Notes: generated by a model from the letters alone, not told the origin. A stretch of DNA of 64,000 nucleotides from Bacteroidales bacterium UBA4333 (GCA_002394335.1 DGTP01000006.1:49346-113345); one strand, 5' to 3'; numbered from the stretch's first letter, positions 51,019-60,957 are shown. Translations and numbers: made by a program.

Positions 51019-51050
51019 TTTGCGTATGTCAAAAAATTGTAGTACCTTTG
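51019..51050 (+). promoter_or_regulatory. Promoter of tRNA-Ser(TGA)
   Basis: TTTG (51019-51022), 20 bp, TACCTTTG (51043-51050), 25 bp before the tRNA. The -33 region (TTTGCGTATGTC) is almost the same as at tRNA-Ser(GGA). Confidence 0.82.
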
Positions 51051-51075
51051 CAGCCGTTTTCGGAATGAAAACACA

Positions 51076-51160
51076 GGAGAGATGGCGGAGTGGTCGATCG
51101 CGGCGGTCTTGAAAACCGTTGACCTTCACGGGTCCGGGGGTTCGAATCCCTCTCTCTCCG
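51076..51160 (+). tRNA. tRNA-Ser (anticodon TGA)
   Basis: Acceptor GGAGAGA/TCTCTCC, anticodon stem GCGGT/ACCGT around CTTGAAA, long variable arm, T-loop TTCGAATC, G discriminator. 85 nt. It sits between the convergently facing murG stop and the methyltransferase start. Confidence 0.94.
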
Positions 51161-51163
51161 CTC

Positions 51164-52237
51164 TTATTTCTTCCCTATTTTTATCACCTCTTCCGCTATC
51201 CGTCTGGCTGAGTCTTTCTGTGCCAGTTTCAGTATATTGGTTCGAAGACTTGCCAGCTTTTGGTCATCCTTTATGATCTCGCAAGCCTTGGCTACCAGTT
51301 CCTTCGAGGCATCGGCGTCACGCACCAGAACGGCTGCATCCTTGTTGACCAGCGCCATCGCGTTATGCGTCTGGTGGTCTTCTGCCACATTAGGCGAGGG
51401 CACCAACACGGCAGGTTTGCCTAACAGGCACAACTCGCTGATCGAACTTGCCCCGGCACGGGAGATAACCAAATCCGCCTGAGCATAGCGGTCCGGCATG
51501 TCGGACAGGAAATCCAGGCACTCGATATTAGCCGGGCGACCTGCCTCCTCCCACGCCTTGCGGCAACGGTCGTAGTAGATCTTACCCGTCTGCCATACCA
51601 CTTGCATCTTCTCCCCCTCTTTTGCCAACTCCGGCAGGGCTGCTATCACTGCCTCATTGATCGTCCGGGCACCCAGACTTCCGCCGATGATCAGCAGATG
51701 CTTGCGCCCGTCTTCGGTACGCTTACCGGTAGTCAGGTTTTGGCGCACCGGGTTTCCCGTCAGGATAATCTTCTCCTTGGGGAAGAAACGCTCCATTCCC
51801 TCGTAGGCGACACAGATCTTCGTAGCGTCATTGCGCAACAGTTTGTTCGTCACTCCGGCGAAACCGTTCTGCTCCTGAAGGACGATAGGCACTCCCATCC
51901 ACGCAGCCACTTTCATGGCCGCACCGGAGGCATAGCCCCCCACCCCGACACCTACATCCGGGCGGAAATCACGGATAATCTTACGGGCCTTCAGCATCGA
52001 ACGCACCAAGTCAAACATTACCGAGAAGTTCTTCCATGGCTGCGCACGGTTAAACCCGCGCACGGGAAGACCGATAATGTCGTACCCCGCCTGGGGTACA
52101 CGTTCCATCTCCATCCTTCCAAGAGCTCCCACAAACAGTATATTGGCATCCTTGTCTAATTCTCTAAGAGCATTGGCTATACTCACCGCCGGAAAAATGT
52201 GGCCTCCTGTTCCGCCACCGGAAATAAGGTAATTCAT
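51164..52237 (-). CDS. murG: MurG, lipid II-forming GlcNAc transferase
   Basis: 357 residues, normal length. It adds GlcNAc to lipid I at the inner face of the membrane to make lipid II. Motifs: SGGGTGGHIFPAVSIA, GVGGYASGAAMKVA, LLIIGGSLGARTINEAV, VISRAGASSISELCLLGKPAVLVP and the hexosamine-binding HQTHNAMALV. It is the last gene of the division/wall cluster here; murC, which usually follows, is absent, and a tRNA begins 3 bp after the stop on the other strand. Confidence 0.95.
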   Translation of the reverse strand: MNYLISGGGTGGHIFPAVSIANALRELDKDANILFVGALGRMEMERVPQAGYDIIGLPVRGFNRAQPWKNFSVMFDLVRSMLKARKIIRDFRPDVGVGVGGYASGAAMKVAAWMGVPIVLQEQNGFAGVTNKLLRNDATKICVAYEGMERFFPKEKIILTGNPVRQNLTTGKRTEDGRKHLLIIGGSLGARTINEAVIAALPELAKEGEKMQVVWQTGKIYYDRCRKAWEEAGRPANIECLDFLSDMPDRYAQADLVISRAGASSISELCLLGKPAVLVPSPNVAEDHQTHNAMALVNKDAAVLVRDADASKELVAKACEIIKDDQKLASLRTNILKLAQKDSARRIAEEVIKIGKK

Positions 52238-52247
52238 ATCGTAAAAT

Positions 52248-53588
52248 TTATTTGTCGTCCAATATTATTACATCGGGCACCTCTGCCGCCGAATCGCGTG
52301 CCGTCATATCCACCCGCTTGCGGCGGTTCAGTTGTTCGCGACTGACACACATCAGAATACCGAAATACAAACTGGTGAATACCGCACTCGTTCCTCCTCG
52401 CGAGATAAGCGGCAGCGGCTGACCCGTCACGGGGCCTAACCCCACCGAAACCATCATGGAGATCATCGCCTGGCAGGTTAGCATCAACGCCACTCCCATC
52501 ACCATCAGCATCGCTGCATAGTCATCGTAGCGGCTTGATACATAGCACGCTCTGAAAAGTACTGCCAGATATATGAAGCCTAACAGGAACGCTCCTATCA
52601 CACCCCACTCCTCCACAATGATGGCAAAGATATAATCGGCATACGCATACGGCAGATAATCGCGTTCCTTACTATGACCGGGACCTACTCCTATCGGAGA
52701 TTTACCGCCACGGTTGACCGCCAGCTGGGCATACGTACGCTGCATGTCGTCCTTGGAAATCATCTTCTCCCGCATAACCGTCTTCAGTTTCGCATGTCTC
52801 TCCTCCTCGCTCATCTGCTCCCACAGGAGCTGTTCTTCCTCACTCATCTCCGAATTTCTGTTCAGGAATGCATCGACACGGCTTACCCACGTTCTGGTAC
52901 GGGCTATCGGAGAAGGCAGTTTCCTGCCCTGGTCGATGTAGAGGAATTTGGCGACCAATAACAATAGGATCAGTCCTGACATCGGCACAATAATCGACAA
53001 CAGGATATACTTCCACGGAAACCTCGCCAAGAAAAGCATCAATATTACTACGCCGAACATCAGGATTGCCGTGGACAAGTTGCCTAACATAATGGGCAGA
53101 ATAGTCACCACGGAGATTCCTGCCACCCACCAATAGATGCGCTTGAACGAATCCTCGTCGTTCCGGTCCACCTTTGACAACAAGTCCGCCACCACAATCA
53201 CCAAAGCCAGTTTGGAGATCTCCGAGGGCTGGAACTCCACTCCGAACAGGCTCACCCACCGGGAGGCTTCGTTATGGGTAACCACCCACGGCAACGACGG
53301 CTTAAGCGTTGATGCACACAACAATACGCCCACCAGTAACGCCGGATAAGCGCAGAACCGCACAATCTTTGACGGTATATATTGCAGCGCAAACGCCAAC
53401 AGAACACCCAAAGCGATATACTCCAACTGCTTGCCGACTCCGCTCAGAGCAGAGCCGTTTTTATACACCAGCGTACTGGAGGCAGAGAACAAAGCTATCG
53501 CCGACACCACTATCAGCATAGCGAACAAGACCCAGAAGGTTTTGTCTATTCCCTGTTTGTTAATCAGTTTGGAAGTCGCTTCTCTCAT
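52248..53588 (-). CDS. ftsW: FtsW/RodA-family septal peptidoglycan polymerase
   Basis: 446 residues with ten hydrophobic helices. SEDS features are seen: GVEFQPSEISKLALVIV, GKSPIGVGPGHSKERDYLPYAYADYIFAIIVEEWG and GPVTGQPLPLISRGGTSAV. A charged cytoplasmic or periplasmic loop of about 80 residues (RVDAFLNRNSEMSEEEQLLWEQM) is larger than in E. coli FtsW. It polymerises glycan strands with the transpeptidase encoded by ftsI upstream. It lies 9 bp after murD and 10 bp before murG. Confidence 0.95.
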   Translation of the reverse strand: MREATSKLINKQGIDKTFWVLFAMLIVVSAIALFSASSTLVYKNGSALSGVGKQLEYIALGVLLAFALQYIPSKIVRFCAYPALLVGVLLCASTLKPSLPWVVTHNEASRWVSLFGVEFQPSEISKLALVIVVADLLSKVDRNDEDSFKRIYWWVAGISVVTILPIMLGNLSTAILMFGVVILMLFLARFPWKYILLSIIVPMSGLILLLLVAKFLYIDQGRKLPSPIARTRTWVSRVDAFLNRNSEMSEEEQLLWEQMSEEERHAKLKTVMREKMISKDDMQRTYAQLAVNRGGKSPIGVGPGHSKERDYLPYAYADYIFAIIVEEWGVIGAFLLGFIYLAVLFRACYVSSRYDDYAAMLMVMGVALMLTCQAMISMMVSVGLGPVTGQPLPLISRGGTSAVFTSLYFGILMCVSREQLNRRKRVDMTARDSAAEVPDVIILDDK

Positions 53589-53596
53589 ACTTGATG

Positions 53597-54877
53597 CTAT
53601 AATTTACGTACCTCACGGACAAACTGCTCCCCTCTGTCTTCATATGAACGGAACAGATCAAAACTTGCGCAACACGGGCTCAGCAACACCGTATCGCCCT
53701 CTCTGGCTGCCTCATAAGCGCCTTTCACTGCGTCCTCGATGGAGTTTGTATCAATAATCCGCAAGCCGAAACTGTCAAAATGCTCATGCAATTTCTCGTT
53801 ATGCAAGCCCATGAACACCAGCGTGTGGCATTTCTCGCGTACCAAGTCATCTATCTCCGAATAGTCATTTCCCTTGTCTTTGCCTCCCAAGATCAACACC
53901 GTCGGAGTATTCATCGACTCCAGTGCATACCAGCAGGAGTTGACATTAGTGGCCTTCGAGTCATTGATAAAACGTACTCCGCCTACGGTTGCAATATACT
54001 GCAAGCGGTGTTCCACTCCCGCAAACTGCGTAAGACTCTCACGGATCACATCGTTCTTGATGCCTACCACTTGCGCTGCCAGCGTTGCCGCCATCGAGTT
54101 CAGCCGGTTATGCTTGCCTTTCAGTGCCAGTTCATCCTCCCCTACAGGCAGCGGAGAGGGCATATTGAACCCGAACGGATAGAGTGTGGCACCCAACTGA
54201 AGTTTTTTCATCTCGCGGTCTATCACCGGGTCTTCCGCCCAGTAGATAAACGCATCTTCCTTGCGTTGGTTTCTTGTTATGCGGAATTTGGCATCTACAT
54301 AATTCTGGAACTTGAACTCGTATCGGTCCAGATGATCAGGCGTGATATTAAGCAAGATCGCCACATCTGCCCGGAAATCATACATGTTGTCCAACTGGAA
54401 GGATGACAACTCGATCACATAATAACGATGGTCGTTTTGCGCTACCTGCAAGGCAAGCGAGTTGCCTATGTTTCCCGCCAGACCGACGTCCAGCCCCGCG
54501 CGGTACAAGATATCAAAGATCAGCGAGGTCGTCGTTGTCTTGCCGTTACTACCGGTGATACAGATCATCTTGGCATCCGTATAACGCGCCGCAAACTCTA
54601 TCTCCGAAATGATCGGTGTTCCCTGAGCCTTCAGTTTCATAATCATCGGTGCGGTCTCCGGTATTCCGGGACTCTTCACCACCTCGTCGGCATTGAGTAT
54701 CAGTTCCTCCGTGTGCCTGCCATCCTCCCACGCTATTCCATACTTGTCCAGCATGGCTCTATACGGCGCCGTGATAGTACCGAAATCGCTCACAAACACA
54801 TCCAATCCCTTGACTTTGGCCAACACGGCGGCTCCCGTGCCGCTCTCGCCTGCTCCGAGTACTACTATTCGTTCCAT
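53597..54877 (-). CDS. murD: UDP-N-acetylmuramoyl-L-alanine--D-glutamate ligase
   Basis: 426 residues. It adds D-Glu to the growing peptide stem. MERIVVLGAGESGTGAAVLA is the UDP-binding N-terminus; ITGSNGKTTTTSLI is the ATP P-loop; LNITPDHLDRY, FINDSKATN and LILGGKDKGNDYSEI are the Mur ligase signatures. It begins 1 bp after the mraY stop. Confidence 0.95.
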   Translation of the reverse strand: MERIVVLGAGESGTGAAVLAKVKGLDVFVSDFGTITAPYRAMLDKYGIAWEDGRHTEELILNADEVVKSPGIPETAPMIMKLKAQGTPIISEIEFAARYTDAKMICITGSNGKTTTTSLIFDILYRAGLDVGLAGNIGNSLALQVAQNDHRYYVIELSSFQLDNMYDFRADVAILLNITPDHLDRYEFKFQNYVDAKFRITRNQRKEDAFIYWAEDPVIDREMKKLQLGATLYPFGFNMPSPLPVGEDELALKGKHNRLNSMAATLAAQVVGIKNDVIRESLTQFAGVEHRLQYIATVGGVRFINDSKATNVNSCWYALESMNTPTVLILGGKDKGNDYSEIDDLVREKCHTLVFMGLHNEKLHEHFDSFGLRIIDTNSIEDAVKGAYEAAREGDTVLLSPCCASFDLFRSYEDRGEQFVREVRKL

Positions 54878-54878
54878 C

Positions 54879-56150
54879 TTATCTTATCTTTAATGTTAGA
54901 ATTGTTATCGCTGCCAAGATCAACGTCACGATACAGAATCGCAACACAATCTTCGACTCATGAACCATCTCCTTGCTCCCCTTGAACCGGATCACACACG
55001 TCGGATCGTTCTTCAGCACCGTCTCTACAGACGTGCGGAAATGATCATGCAGAGGCGTACGTTTCCATATACGCACATGACGGCCGCGACGCTTGTAGAA
55101 CTTATACACCTGCGTCTGAACTATCACCGACACACTCTCCATCAGGAACACACCGCACAACAGCGGTACCAACAACTCCTTATGGATCAGCACGGCGCAG
55201 ACACCTATAATACCGCCGATAGCCAGACTTCCCGTATCGCCCATGAAAATCTGAGCGGGGAAACTGTTCCACCAAAGATAACCTATCAACGCACCCACAA
55301 AAGCGGCAAGGAAGACCACCAGCTCTTCCGAGTGAGGGATATACATCACATCGAAATAGTTCGCCCAGACGATACTTCCGCTCACGTACGCCAGTACAAT
55401 CAACGCTACGCCTATGATAGCCGAGTTGCCGGCACACATCCCGTCCATTCCGTCATTCAGATTGGCTCCGTTGCTGACAGCCGCCACAACAAACACCGTC
55501 AGCAACACAAAGAAAATCCATCCGGCGCGATACTTGTTCTCTTCGCCTAAGAAAGAAAACAAGTCCGCATAATTGAAGTTATTGTGCTTGAAGAACGGTA
55601 TAGTCGTTCTTGTGGACTTGACAGCCGGTGTCTTCACTACATACGTCACCTCATTCTCCACATGAGTCGTCACACGCTCATTCATCGTCGCTTCAGGACT
55701 ATAGCGCAGAGTCAGACCCACTATCAGACCCACCAACACTTGTCCGCCGATCTTAATCCAGCCGTTCAGACCGTCCTTGTTATGGCGGAAAGTCTTGATA
55801 TAGTCATCGGCAAAACCCAATGCACCGAGAATAACGGTCGTCACTATCATCAGCAACATATAGATATTATTCAGCCGCCCCACTAACAGACACGGTAGCA
55901 GAATAGCTATCAGAATCACCAGTCCGCCCATCGTCGGCACACCTTTCTTGCCCACGTTGAACGGATCCGTTTTCTCGTCACGCTGGGTCTCAAAGAACTG
56001 GTGCCTCTTCATCCAACCGATGAACCACTTGCCGAAATAAATGCTTATCAGCATTGCCAACACCGCTGCCAGAATGGCACGGAACGAAATATAGGTCATC
56101 AACCGGGCTCCCGGAAGACCTTGCAGTAATGTGTTTAGTTGATATAACAT
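54879..56150 (-). CDS. mraY: Phospho-N-acetylmuramoyl-pentapeptide transferase
   Basis: 423 residues, polytopic. It moves phospho-MurNAc-pentapeptide to undecaprenyl phosphate to form lipid I. Conserved parts are KKGVPTMGGLVILIAI, LGFADDYIK (Asp pair), NLNDGMDGMCAGNSAI and QIFMGDTGSLAIGGIIG, with RRGRHVRIWKRTPLHDHF near the C-terminus. It is longer than E. coli MraY (360) because of a periplasmic insert of about 60 residues (TMNERVTTHVENEVTYVVK), typical of Bacteroidota. Confidence 0.95.
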   Translation of the reverse strand: MLYQLNTLLQGLPGARLMTYISFRAILAAVLAMLISIYFGKWFIGWMKRHQFFETQRDEKTDPFNVGKKGVPTMGGLVILIAILLPCLLVGRLNNIYMLLMIVTTVILGALGFADDYIKTFRHNKDGLNGWIKIGGQVLVGLIVGLTLRYSPEATMNERVTTHVENEVTYVVKTPAVKSTRTTIPFFKHNNFNYADLFSFLGEENKYRAGWIFFVLLTVFVVAAVSNGANLNDGMDGMCAGNSAIIGVALIVLAYVSGSIVWANYFDVMYIPHSEELVVFLAAFVGALIGYLWWNSFPAQIFMGDTGSLAIGGIIGVCAVLIHKELLVPLLCGVFLMESVSVIVQTQVYKFYKRRGRHVRIWKRTPLHDHFRTSVETVLKNDPTCVIRFKGSKEMVHESKIVLRFCIVTLILAAITILTLKIR

Positions 56151-56180
56151 AACTCTTCTGTTTCTTCAATCCTTTGTTTT

Positions 56181-57656
56181 CTATTCCGCGAACCTGCGCA
56201 CCACCTCATGGTCGTCAAAATGGTGCTTCACGCCTTTGATAATCTGATAGTCCTCATGTCCCTTTCCTGCCACGAGTATCACATCTCCGCGCTGCGCCAG
56301 CGTGCAAGCCGTCTGGATAGCCGCTGCGCGATCCTCTATCACCAGAGTGCTCCGCAACTCCTCCTCTGTCAAGCCGTCCGTCATGTCCTTCAGAATAGCT
56401 GCCGGCTCTTCGTCACGCGGGTTGTCGGAGGTCAGGATCAGCTGTTCGCTGCCTTTCTTCGCAATCTGAGCCATCATCGGGCGTTTGCCCTTGTCGCGGT
56501 TTCCGCCGCAACCAACAACGGTAATGAGTTTGGCGCCGTCTTTCTTGATTTCCCGTATCGTCTGGATCACATTGTCCACCGCGTCCGGCGTGTGGGCGTA
56601 ATCGACAATCGCCGTCCAGCCCTTTGGGCTGTAAATAGTCTCAAACCGCCCGTTCACAGGACGTAACGTGGATAGCACGCGCAACACCTCCATCGGCTCA
56701 AAACCGAGATTCATCGCCGCACCGTAGATACACAACAGGTTGCTGACATTAAACCGTCCCACCAACGGCACGAACACCTCTCTGCCGTTGATCTGCAACT
56801 CCATCCCTTCGAACCCTTCCTCCAGAATCTGCGCCTTGTAGTCCGCCAGTGTGCGCGTCGAATAGGTCGTCACCTGCGCCTTGCAGTTCTGCGTCATCAC
56901 CAGACCGTTCTTGTCGTCTTTGTTCGTCACCGCAAAAGCTTCTTTCTTCAGTCCGTCAAACAGTTTCTTCTTCGTGTCGCGGTAGTTGTCAAAAGTCTTG
57001 TGATAATCTATATGGTCTCTCGTCAGGTTGGTAAACAGTGCCCCGTCGAAATCCAGTCCGGCTACCCTCTTCTGCGCGATGGCATGGCTGCTCACCTCCA
57101 TAAACGCGTACTCGCATCCTGCGTCCGCCATCCGTCGAAGCAAGCCGTTCAACTCTATCGCATCCGGTGTCGTGTGCGTTGCCGGCACAGCCTCTTCCTC
57201 TATATAATTGACCACTGTGGAAAGCAGTCCTGCCTTATGTCCCAAGCCGCGCACCAGTTTGTACAACAGCGTCGCGATAGTAGTCTTGCCGTTCGTACCC
57301 GTCACGCCTACCAGCGTCAGCGCCTTGCTCGGCTCGCCGAACCATCGGCTTGCCAGCAGACCCAATGCCTCGTCGGTGTCCTCCACCAGAATATAGGTCG
57401 TGCCCTTGTTTCCCTGCACATCGCCACTTGGTGTTTCCGGCAGGTATTTTCTGTCCGAAAGGACAACGGCTGCCGCCCCCTGCTCCACACATTTGCCGAT
57501 GAAACTGTGCCCGTCAACAGCCGTACCCACTTGAGCTACGAAAAGCGTCCCTTCCTCCACCTTACGGGAGTCAAAAGCAATCGAACGGATCTCTCTGTCC
57601 AACCCGCCTACCACCTCTATAGGACTAATCGCTTCTAATAATTTCGCAAGATTCAT
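56181..57656 (-). CDS. murE: MurE, UDP-MurNAc-dipeptide--diamino acid ligase
   Basis: 491 residues from the ATG at 57656; a GTG at 57662 directly abutting the ftsI stop is possible. It adds the third residue of the stem peptide. Motifs: the P-loop GVTGTNGKTTIATLL, NLTRDHIDYHKTF, AIVDYAHTPDAVDNV and the substrate motif DNPRDEEPAAIL. The DNPR form selects meso-diaminopimelate in known MurE enzymes, so a Dap-type wall is inferred. It is 30 bp upstream of mraY. Confidence 0.95.
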   Translation of the reverse strand: MNLAKLLEAISPIEVVGGLDREIRSIAFDSRKVEEGTLFVAQVGTAVDGHSFIGKCVEQGAAAVVLSDRKYLPETPSGDVQGNKGTTYILVEDTDEALGLLASRWFGEPSKALTLVGVTGTNGKTTIATLLYKLVRGLGHKAGLLSTVVNYIEEEAVPATHTTPDAIELNGLLRRMADAGCEYAFMEVSSHAIAQKRVAGLDFDGALFTNLTRDHIDYHKTFDNYRDTKKKLFDGLKKEAFAVTNKDDKNGLVMTQNCKAQVTTYSTRTLADYKAQILEEGFEGMELQINGREVFVPLVGRFNVSNLLCIYGAAMNLGFEPMEVLRVLSTLRPVNGRFETIYSPKGWTAIVDYAHTPDAVDNVIQTIREIKKDGAKLITVVGCGGNRDKGKRPMMAQIAKKGSEQLILTSDNPRDEEPAAILKDMTDGLTEEELRSTLVIEDRAAAIQTACTLAQRGDVILVAGKGHEDYQIIKGVKHHFDDHEVVRRFAE

Positions 57657-57662
57657 AATCAC

Positions 57663-59546
57663 TTATTTTACGCGTTTATGTAATTCCAAACCGTTTTTGC
57701 CTATCGTGTAGCAACCCATATAGGCCATTGTCTTTTCTGCCACCTTGCGCACCACTACGGCACAGCCGCGGGGGGCATTGATGGTATGCGGTGTCAGATC
57801 CTCGCGATACTTGGGATCCTCTATCACGCACATGCACACATACTGGGGGTCTTCTTCCGGAAAATAACCTACGAAACTGAACCGGTGATGCTCGTCCGAA
57901 TACCGTCTCCCGATCCACATCTGAGCCGTGCCTGTCTTTCCTGCTATGTGCACTAAATCGCTTTGTGCATGGCGGTTGCCGTCTTTGCAACTCGCTGTTC
58001 CCCACTGATTGTCCCACACCACGTCGTGCAATGCTTTCCGCACATCCGCTATCGCTTCCGGAGACGCTATCTGTTCGCGGATAACCTGCGGAGCCATCTT
58101 CTTTATCGTTCTCCCTTCCTGTTGCACTTCCTTTACCAGCATCGGGCGGAAAAGCTTGCCCCCGTTGGCTATCGAGGCATAGAAAGCGGCTATCTGGACC
58201 GGAGTCATCTCCGTTGTATAACCGTAAGCCATCTTGGAGATCGTCACCACGTCTTTCGGCACGGAGATATTCGGCTGCTGGGCGCCGTAGATATCATAAA
58301 CCAGCGTGTCGCGCAGCCCCATCTCCTGCAACTTGTCCACAAACAAGCGGGCGCTTCCGTTATATGCCGTCGTCACCATCTTCGCAAAAGCGATATTACT
58401 CGACACCGCCAGTGCCTGACGCATCGTTATCGTCGCATCCATCTTATGGGAGTCCTTGTGCGTGATATCCGACGACTTGTACACCCACGGCTTGGAGGTA
58501 ACCGTCACCATCGTTCCCAGACTTATCTTCCTGTCGTCCAACGCTGCTAACATGGACACTGTCTTGAACGTCGATCCCGGATCAACACGGAGAAAAGCAT
58601 GGTTTCTCTGCTCCATGTATTTGCCATTCACATTGTCCAGATTGGCTACCGCTTTGATCTCGCCCGTATGCACATCCATTATCAGACAACAACCCCAATT
58701 GGCGCCGTAGTCCTCCACCGGACCACGCAGCTCTTTCTCCACTATATCCTGCAGATTGGCATCTATAGTCGTTATCAGGTCCGCACCGTTAACCGCCGGA
58801 ATAATCTCACGCGTCTCCTTGCGCTTGTTCACATGAATGATCTCACCTATTCCTTGCTTTCCGCGCAATAGAGAGTCGTACACCAACTCTATGCCCGACA
58901 AACCGTTACCCTCTGTTTTTCCGTTCGTCCCTAATGTACGCAATGCCAGATTGCCGAACGGATGAGTACGACGCTTCCAGTCTTCCCAGATCAGACCGTT
59001 CTTGTTCGCATTCTTGTTCGCCATCCCCACGAACGGCAGCTTGCTGATCTTGACAAACTGCATGTATGTCACCACACCGTCATTCAACGGCAGACGCCGG
59101 TTCGGCTTTTGGGGATTGCGCGCGGCGTCTATATATTGCCGGTACTCTTCTTTCGTCTTCCATTTCAGCACATTGCTCAATACGGCACACAGCGTGTCGA
59201 TATTGTTATAATACAACGTGTCTGGACCATACGGCTTGCCTTTGTTCTTGCCATGCCGGAAGGTATCCGGCTCATTGTGGAAAGCGTCCACCAGCGGATC
59301 CATGTATAACAGATACTGCGGTATCGAACTCGCCAACAACTGGCCGTTGCAGTCGAATATATTCCCGCGTACCGGCTCTATCGTTACGGTGTTCTCATCT
59401 TGTATCTCCTCCGCCACTGCCCATTTTTCACGCTCGCTCGGCCTGTACTGCACCACTAAAATCTTTACCAGCACGGCAATAAACGCCACAACCAGCATCA
59501 AAAAGATGAGGGCGAAACGCAATATGGTGTTTTGTTGGTCATTCAT
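57663..59546 (-). CDS. ftsI: FtsI-type division transpeptidase (class B PBP)
   Basis: 627 residues. An N-terminal anchor (FALIFLMLVVAFIAVLVKIL) precedes a PBP dimerisation domain and the transpeptidase domain. That domain has STFK (Ser at about 325), SSN (AVSSNIAFAKM) and KTGT (about 536). No PASTA domain follows the last strand, whereas many Bacteroidota homologues carry one. It crosslinks septal peptidoglycan with FtsW. The 5' end overlaps ftsL by 8 bp. Confidence 0.95.
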   Translation of the reverse strand: MNDQQNTILRFALIFLMLVVAFIAVLVKILVVQYRPSEREKWAVAEEIQDENTVTIEPVRGNIFDCNGQLLASSIPQYLLYMDPLVDAFHNEPDTFRHGKNKGKPYGPDTLYYNNIDTLCAVLSNVLKWKTKEEYRQYIDAARNPQKPNRRLPLNDGVVTYMQFVKISKLPFVGMANKNANKNGLIWEDWKRRTHPFGNLALRTLGTNGKTEGNGLSGIELVYDSLLRGKQGIGEIIHVNKRKETREIIPAVNGADLITTIDANLQDIVEKELRGPVEDYGANWGCCLIMDVHTGEIKAVANLDNVNGKYMEQRNHAFLRVDPGSTFKTVSMLAALDDRKISLGTMVTVTSKPWVYKSSDITHKDSHKMDATITMRQALAVSSNIAFAKMVTTAYNGSARLFVDKLQEMGLRDTLVYDIYGAQQPNISVPKDVVTISKMAYGYTTEMTPVQIAAFYASIANGGKLFRPMLVKEVQQEGRTIKKMAPQVIREQIASPEAIADVRKALHDVVWDNQWGTASCKDGNRHAQSDLVHIAGKTGTAQMWIGRRYSDEHHRFSFVGYFPEEDPQYVCMCVIEDPKYREDLTPHTINAPRGCAVVVRKVAEKTMAYMGCYTIGKNGLELHKRVK

Positions 59547-59871
59547 GGCGTGGCATTTCTAATTGGATAAGCGGACGCATGTTTATCTCCAGATCGCTGT
59601 TCTTCTCTGCCAACTGGTCGATCACCACCGTCGGACGGGACACCTGTACCAAGTCGGTATAGATACTCAGATACTCAAAACGCGAATCGTCTATCTCGCG
59701 GTTCAGACGGACTATCTGTTTCTGTTGGTCGATCATGTGGTACCCCGCTAAAATATATACCATGATCAGTACAACTACCATGATAGCAAAAGGATACTGT
59801 TTCTTCACAGCTTCGCTACGGAACAAATCGCCGTTGAGCACACGCTTGATATCTTGCTTACTGATCTTCAT
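59539..59871 (-). CDS. ftsL: FtsL-like division protein
   Basis: 110 residues. It has a short cytoplasmic part, one transmembrane helix (PFAIMVVVLIMVYILAGYHMI), then a heptad-like segment (DQQKQIVRLNREIDDSRFEYLSIYTDLVQVS). Size, topology and position between rsmH and ftsI identify it as the FtsL equivalent, although FtsL proteins share little sequence. It would join the FtsQLB-FtsWI activation complex. It starts 10 bp after rsmH and overlaps ftsI by 8 bp. Confidence 0.88.
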   Translation of the reverse strand: MKISKQDIKRVLNGDLFRSEAVKKQYPFAIMVVVLIMVYILAGYHMIDQQKQIVRLNREIDDSRFEYLSIYTDLVQVSRPTVVIDQLAEKNSDLEINMRPLIQLEMPRHE

Positions 59872-59881
59872 TTTTCTTACT

Positions 59882-60841
59882 TCATCCTTCTTTGCATCCC
59901 ACTCTCAGTTTGGCGGAGCGGCTCCGGGGATTACGCGCCACCTCCTCTTCGCTTGCCGTCAGTCCTTTCTCTATCACCTTGAATGGCGTCACCGCATTCC
60001 CGTAGAAGTCTTTCTCTATCTCGCCCTCCAGGTTTCCTGCACGCAGGAAGTTCTTCACCAGCCTGTCCTCCAACGAGTGATAGGTCAGTATCACGATTCT
60101 TCCGCCCGGACGTAACAACTCCTTGGCACCTGTCAGCAAGTCGCGCAAAGCACCCATCTCGTCATTCACCTCTATCCGCAATGCCTGGAACAGCTTCGCC
60201 GCATCTTTCTTGTCTTTCACAAACTCCGCCAGCTGTTCTGTTCGCAAGATGGGAGCGGCGGCACGCTGCTTGCATATCTGACGCGCCAGCGCCTTGCCGT
60301 TCTTCAGCTCTCCATATAAATATAACACGCGCGCGAGGGACTCTTCGTCGTAACTGTTCACCACGTCGGCGGCTGTCATCTTCTGCTGGGTATTCATCCG
60401 CATGTCAAGAGGCGCACTGAAACGGAAACTGAACCCTCTCTCCGGCGAATCAAAATGATGAAAACTAACCCCCAAGTCCGCCAGTATGCCATCCACCTGC
60501 TCTATCCCGTAGTAATCCATCCATTGTGGCAGATACCGGAAGTTCGAGTGTACAAAATGCCACCGCGCATCCGTATGCAACCCTCCGCCTTCACCGTTCA
60601 ACCGTTCCCCTTCACCGTGCAACCGTTTCCCTTCGCCTTCATCCTTCAACTCATTCTCATACGCGTCCATATCCTGGTCAAACGAATAGAGCCGCCCTTT
60701 CTCCCCTAACTTCGCCATTATGGCACGGCTATGTCCGCCGCCGCCGAAGGTGGCATCCACGTAAACGCCGGCAGGCTTTATGTCCAGGCCCGCAATCGTC
60801 TCCGTCAGCATCGCCGGTATATGATACGCCGTTTCCTCCAT
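59882..60841 (-). CDS. rsmH: 16S rRNA (cytosine-1402-N4) methyltransferase RsmH, with a repeat insertion
   Basis: 319 residues. It methylates C1402 in the ribosomal P site. HIPAMLTETI, VYVDATFGGGGHSRAIM (SAM motif), DGILADLGVSFHHFDSPERGFSFR and ILTYHSLEDRLVKNFLR match the family. Between the Rossmann strand YSFDQDMDAYE and the next core segment, three tandem heptapeptides (GEGKRLH, GEGERLN, GEGGGLH) are inserted, encoded by exact 21-bp units at 60575-60637. The insertion sits in a loop, so activity is probably kept. An 11-bp repeat array lies between this gene and mraZ. Confidence 0.95.
   Translation of the reverse strand: MEETAYHIPAMLTETIAGLDIKPAGVYVDATFGGGGHSRAIMAKLGEKGRLYSFDQDMDAYENELKDEGEGKRLHGEGERLNGEGGGLHTDARWHFVHSNFRYLPQWMDYYGIEQVDGILADLGVSFHHFDSPERGFSFRFSAPLDMRMNTQQKMTAADVVNSYDEESLARVLYLYGELKNGKALARQICKQRAAAPILRTEQLAEFVKDKKDAAKLFQALRIEVNDEMGALRDLLTGAKELLRPGGRIVILTYHSLEDRLVKNFLRAGNLEGEIEKDFYGNAVTPFKVIEKGLTASEEEVARNPRSRSAKLRVGCKEG
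60575..60637. repeat. Three 21-bp tandem repeats inside rsmH
   Basis: Each unit encodes GEGxxLx in frame. The middle and outer units differ at a few bases. The coding consequence is an added Gly/Glu-rich loop. Confidence 0.85.
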
Positions 60842-60957
60842 TTTATTCCTCCTTCATGCCGATTTTTTCGAACGCTCTGTTCAAAAATCCAACGTTAGTT
60901 GTTCTTAGTCATTCTTAGTCATTTGTTACACATTACCGATACTGTCTGTACACTAAA

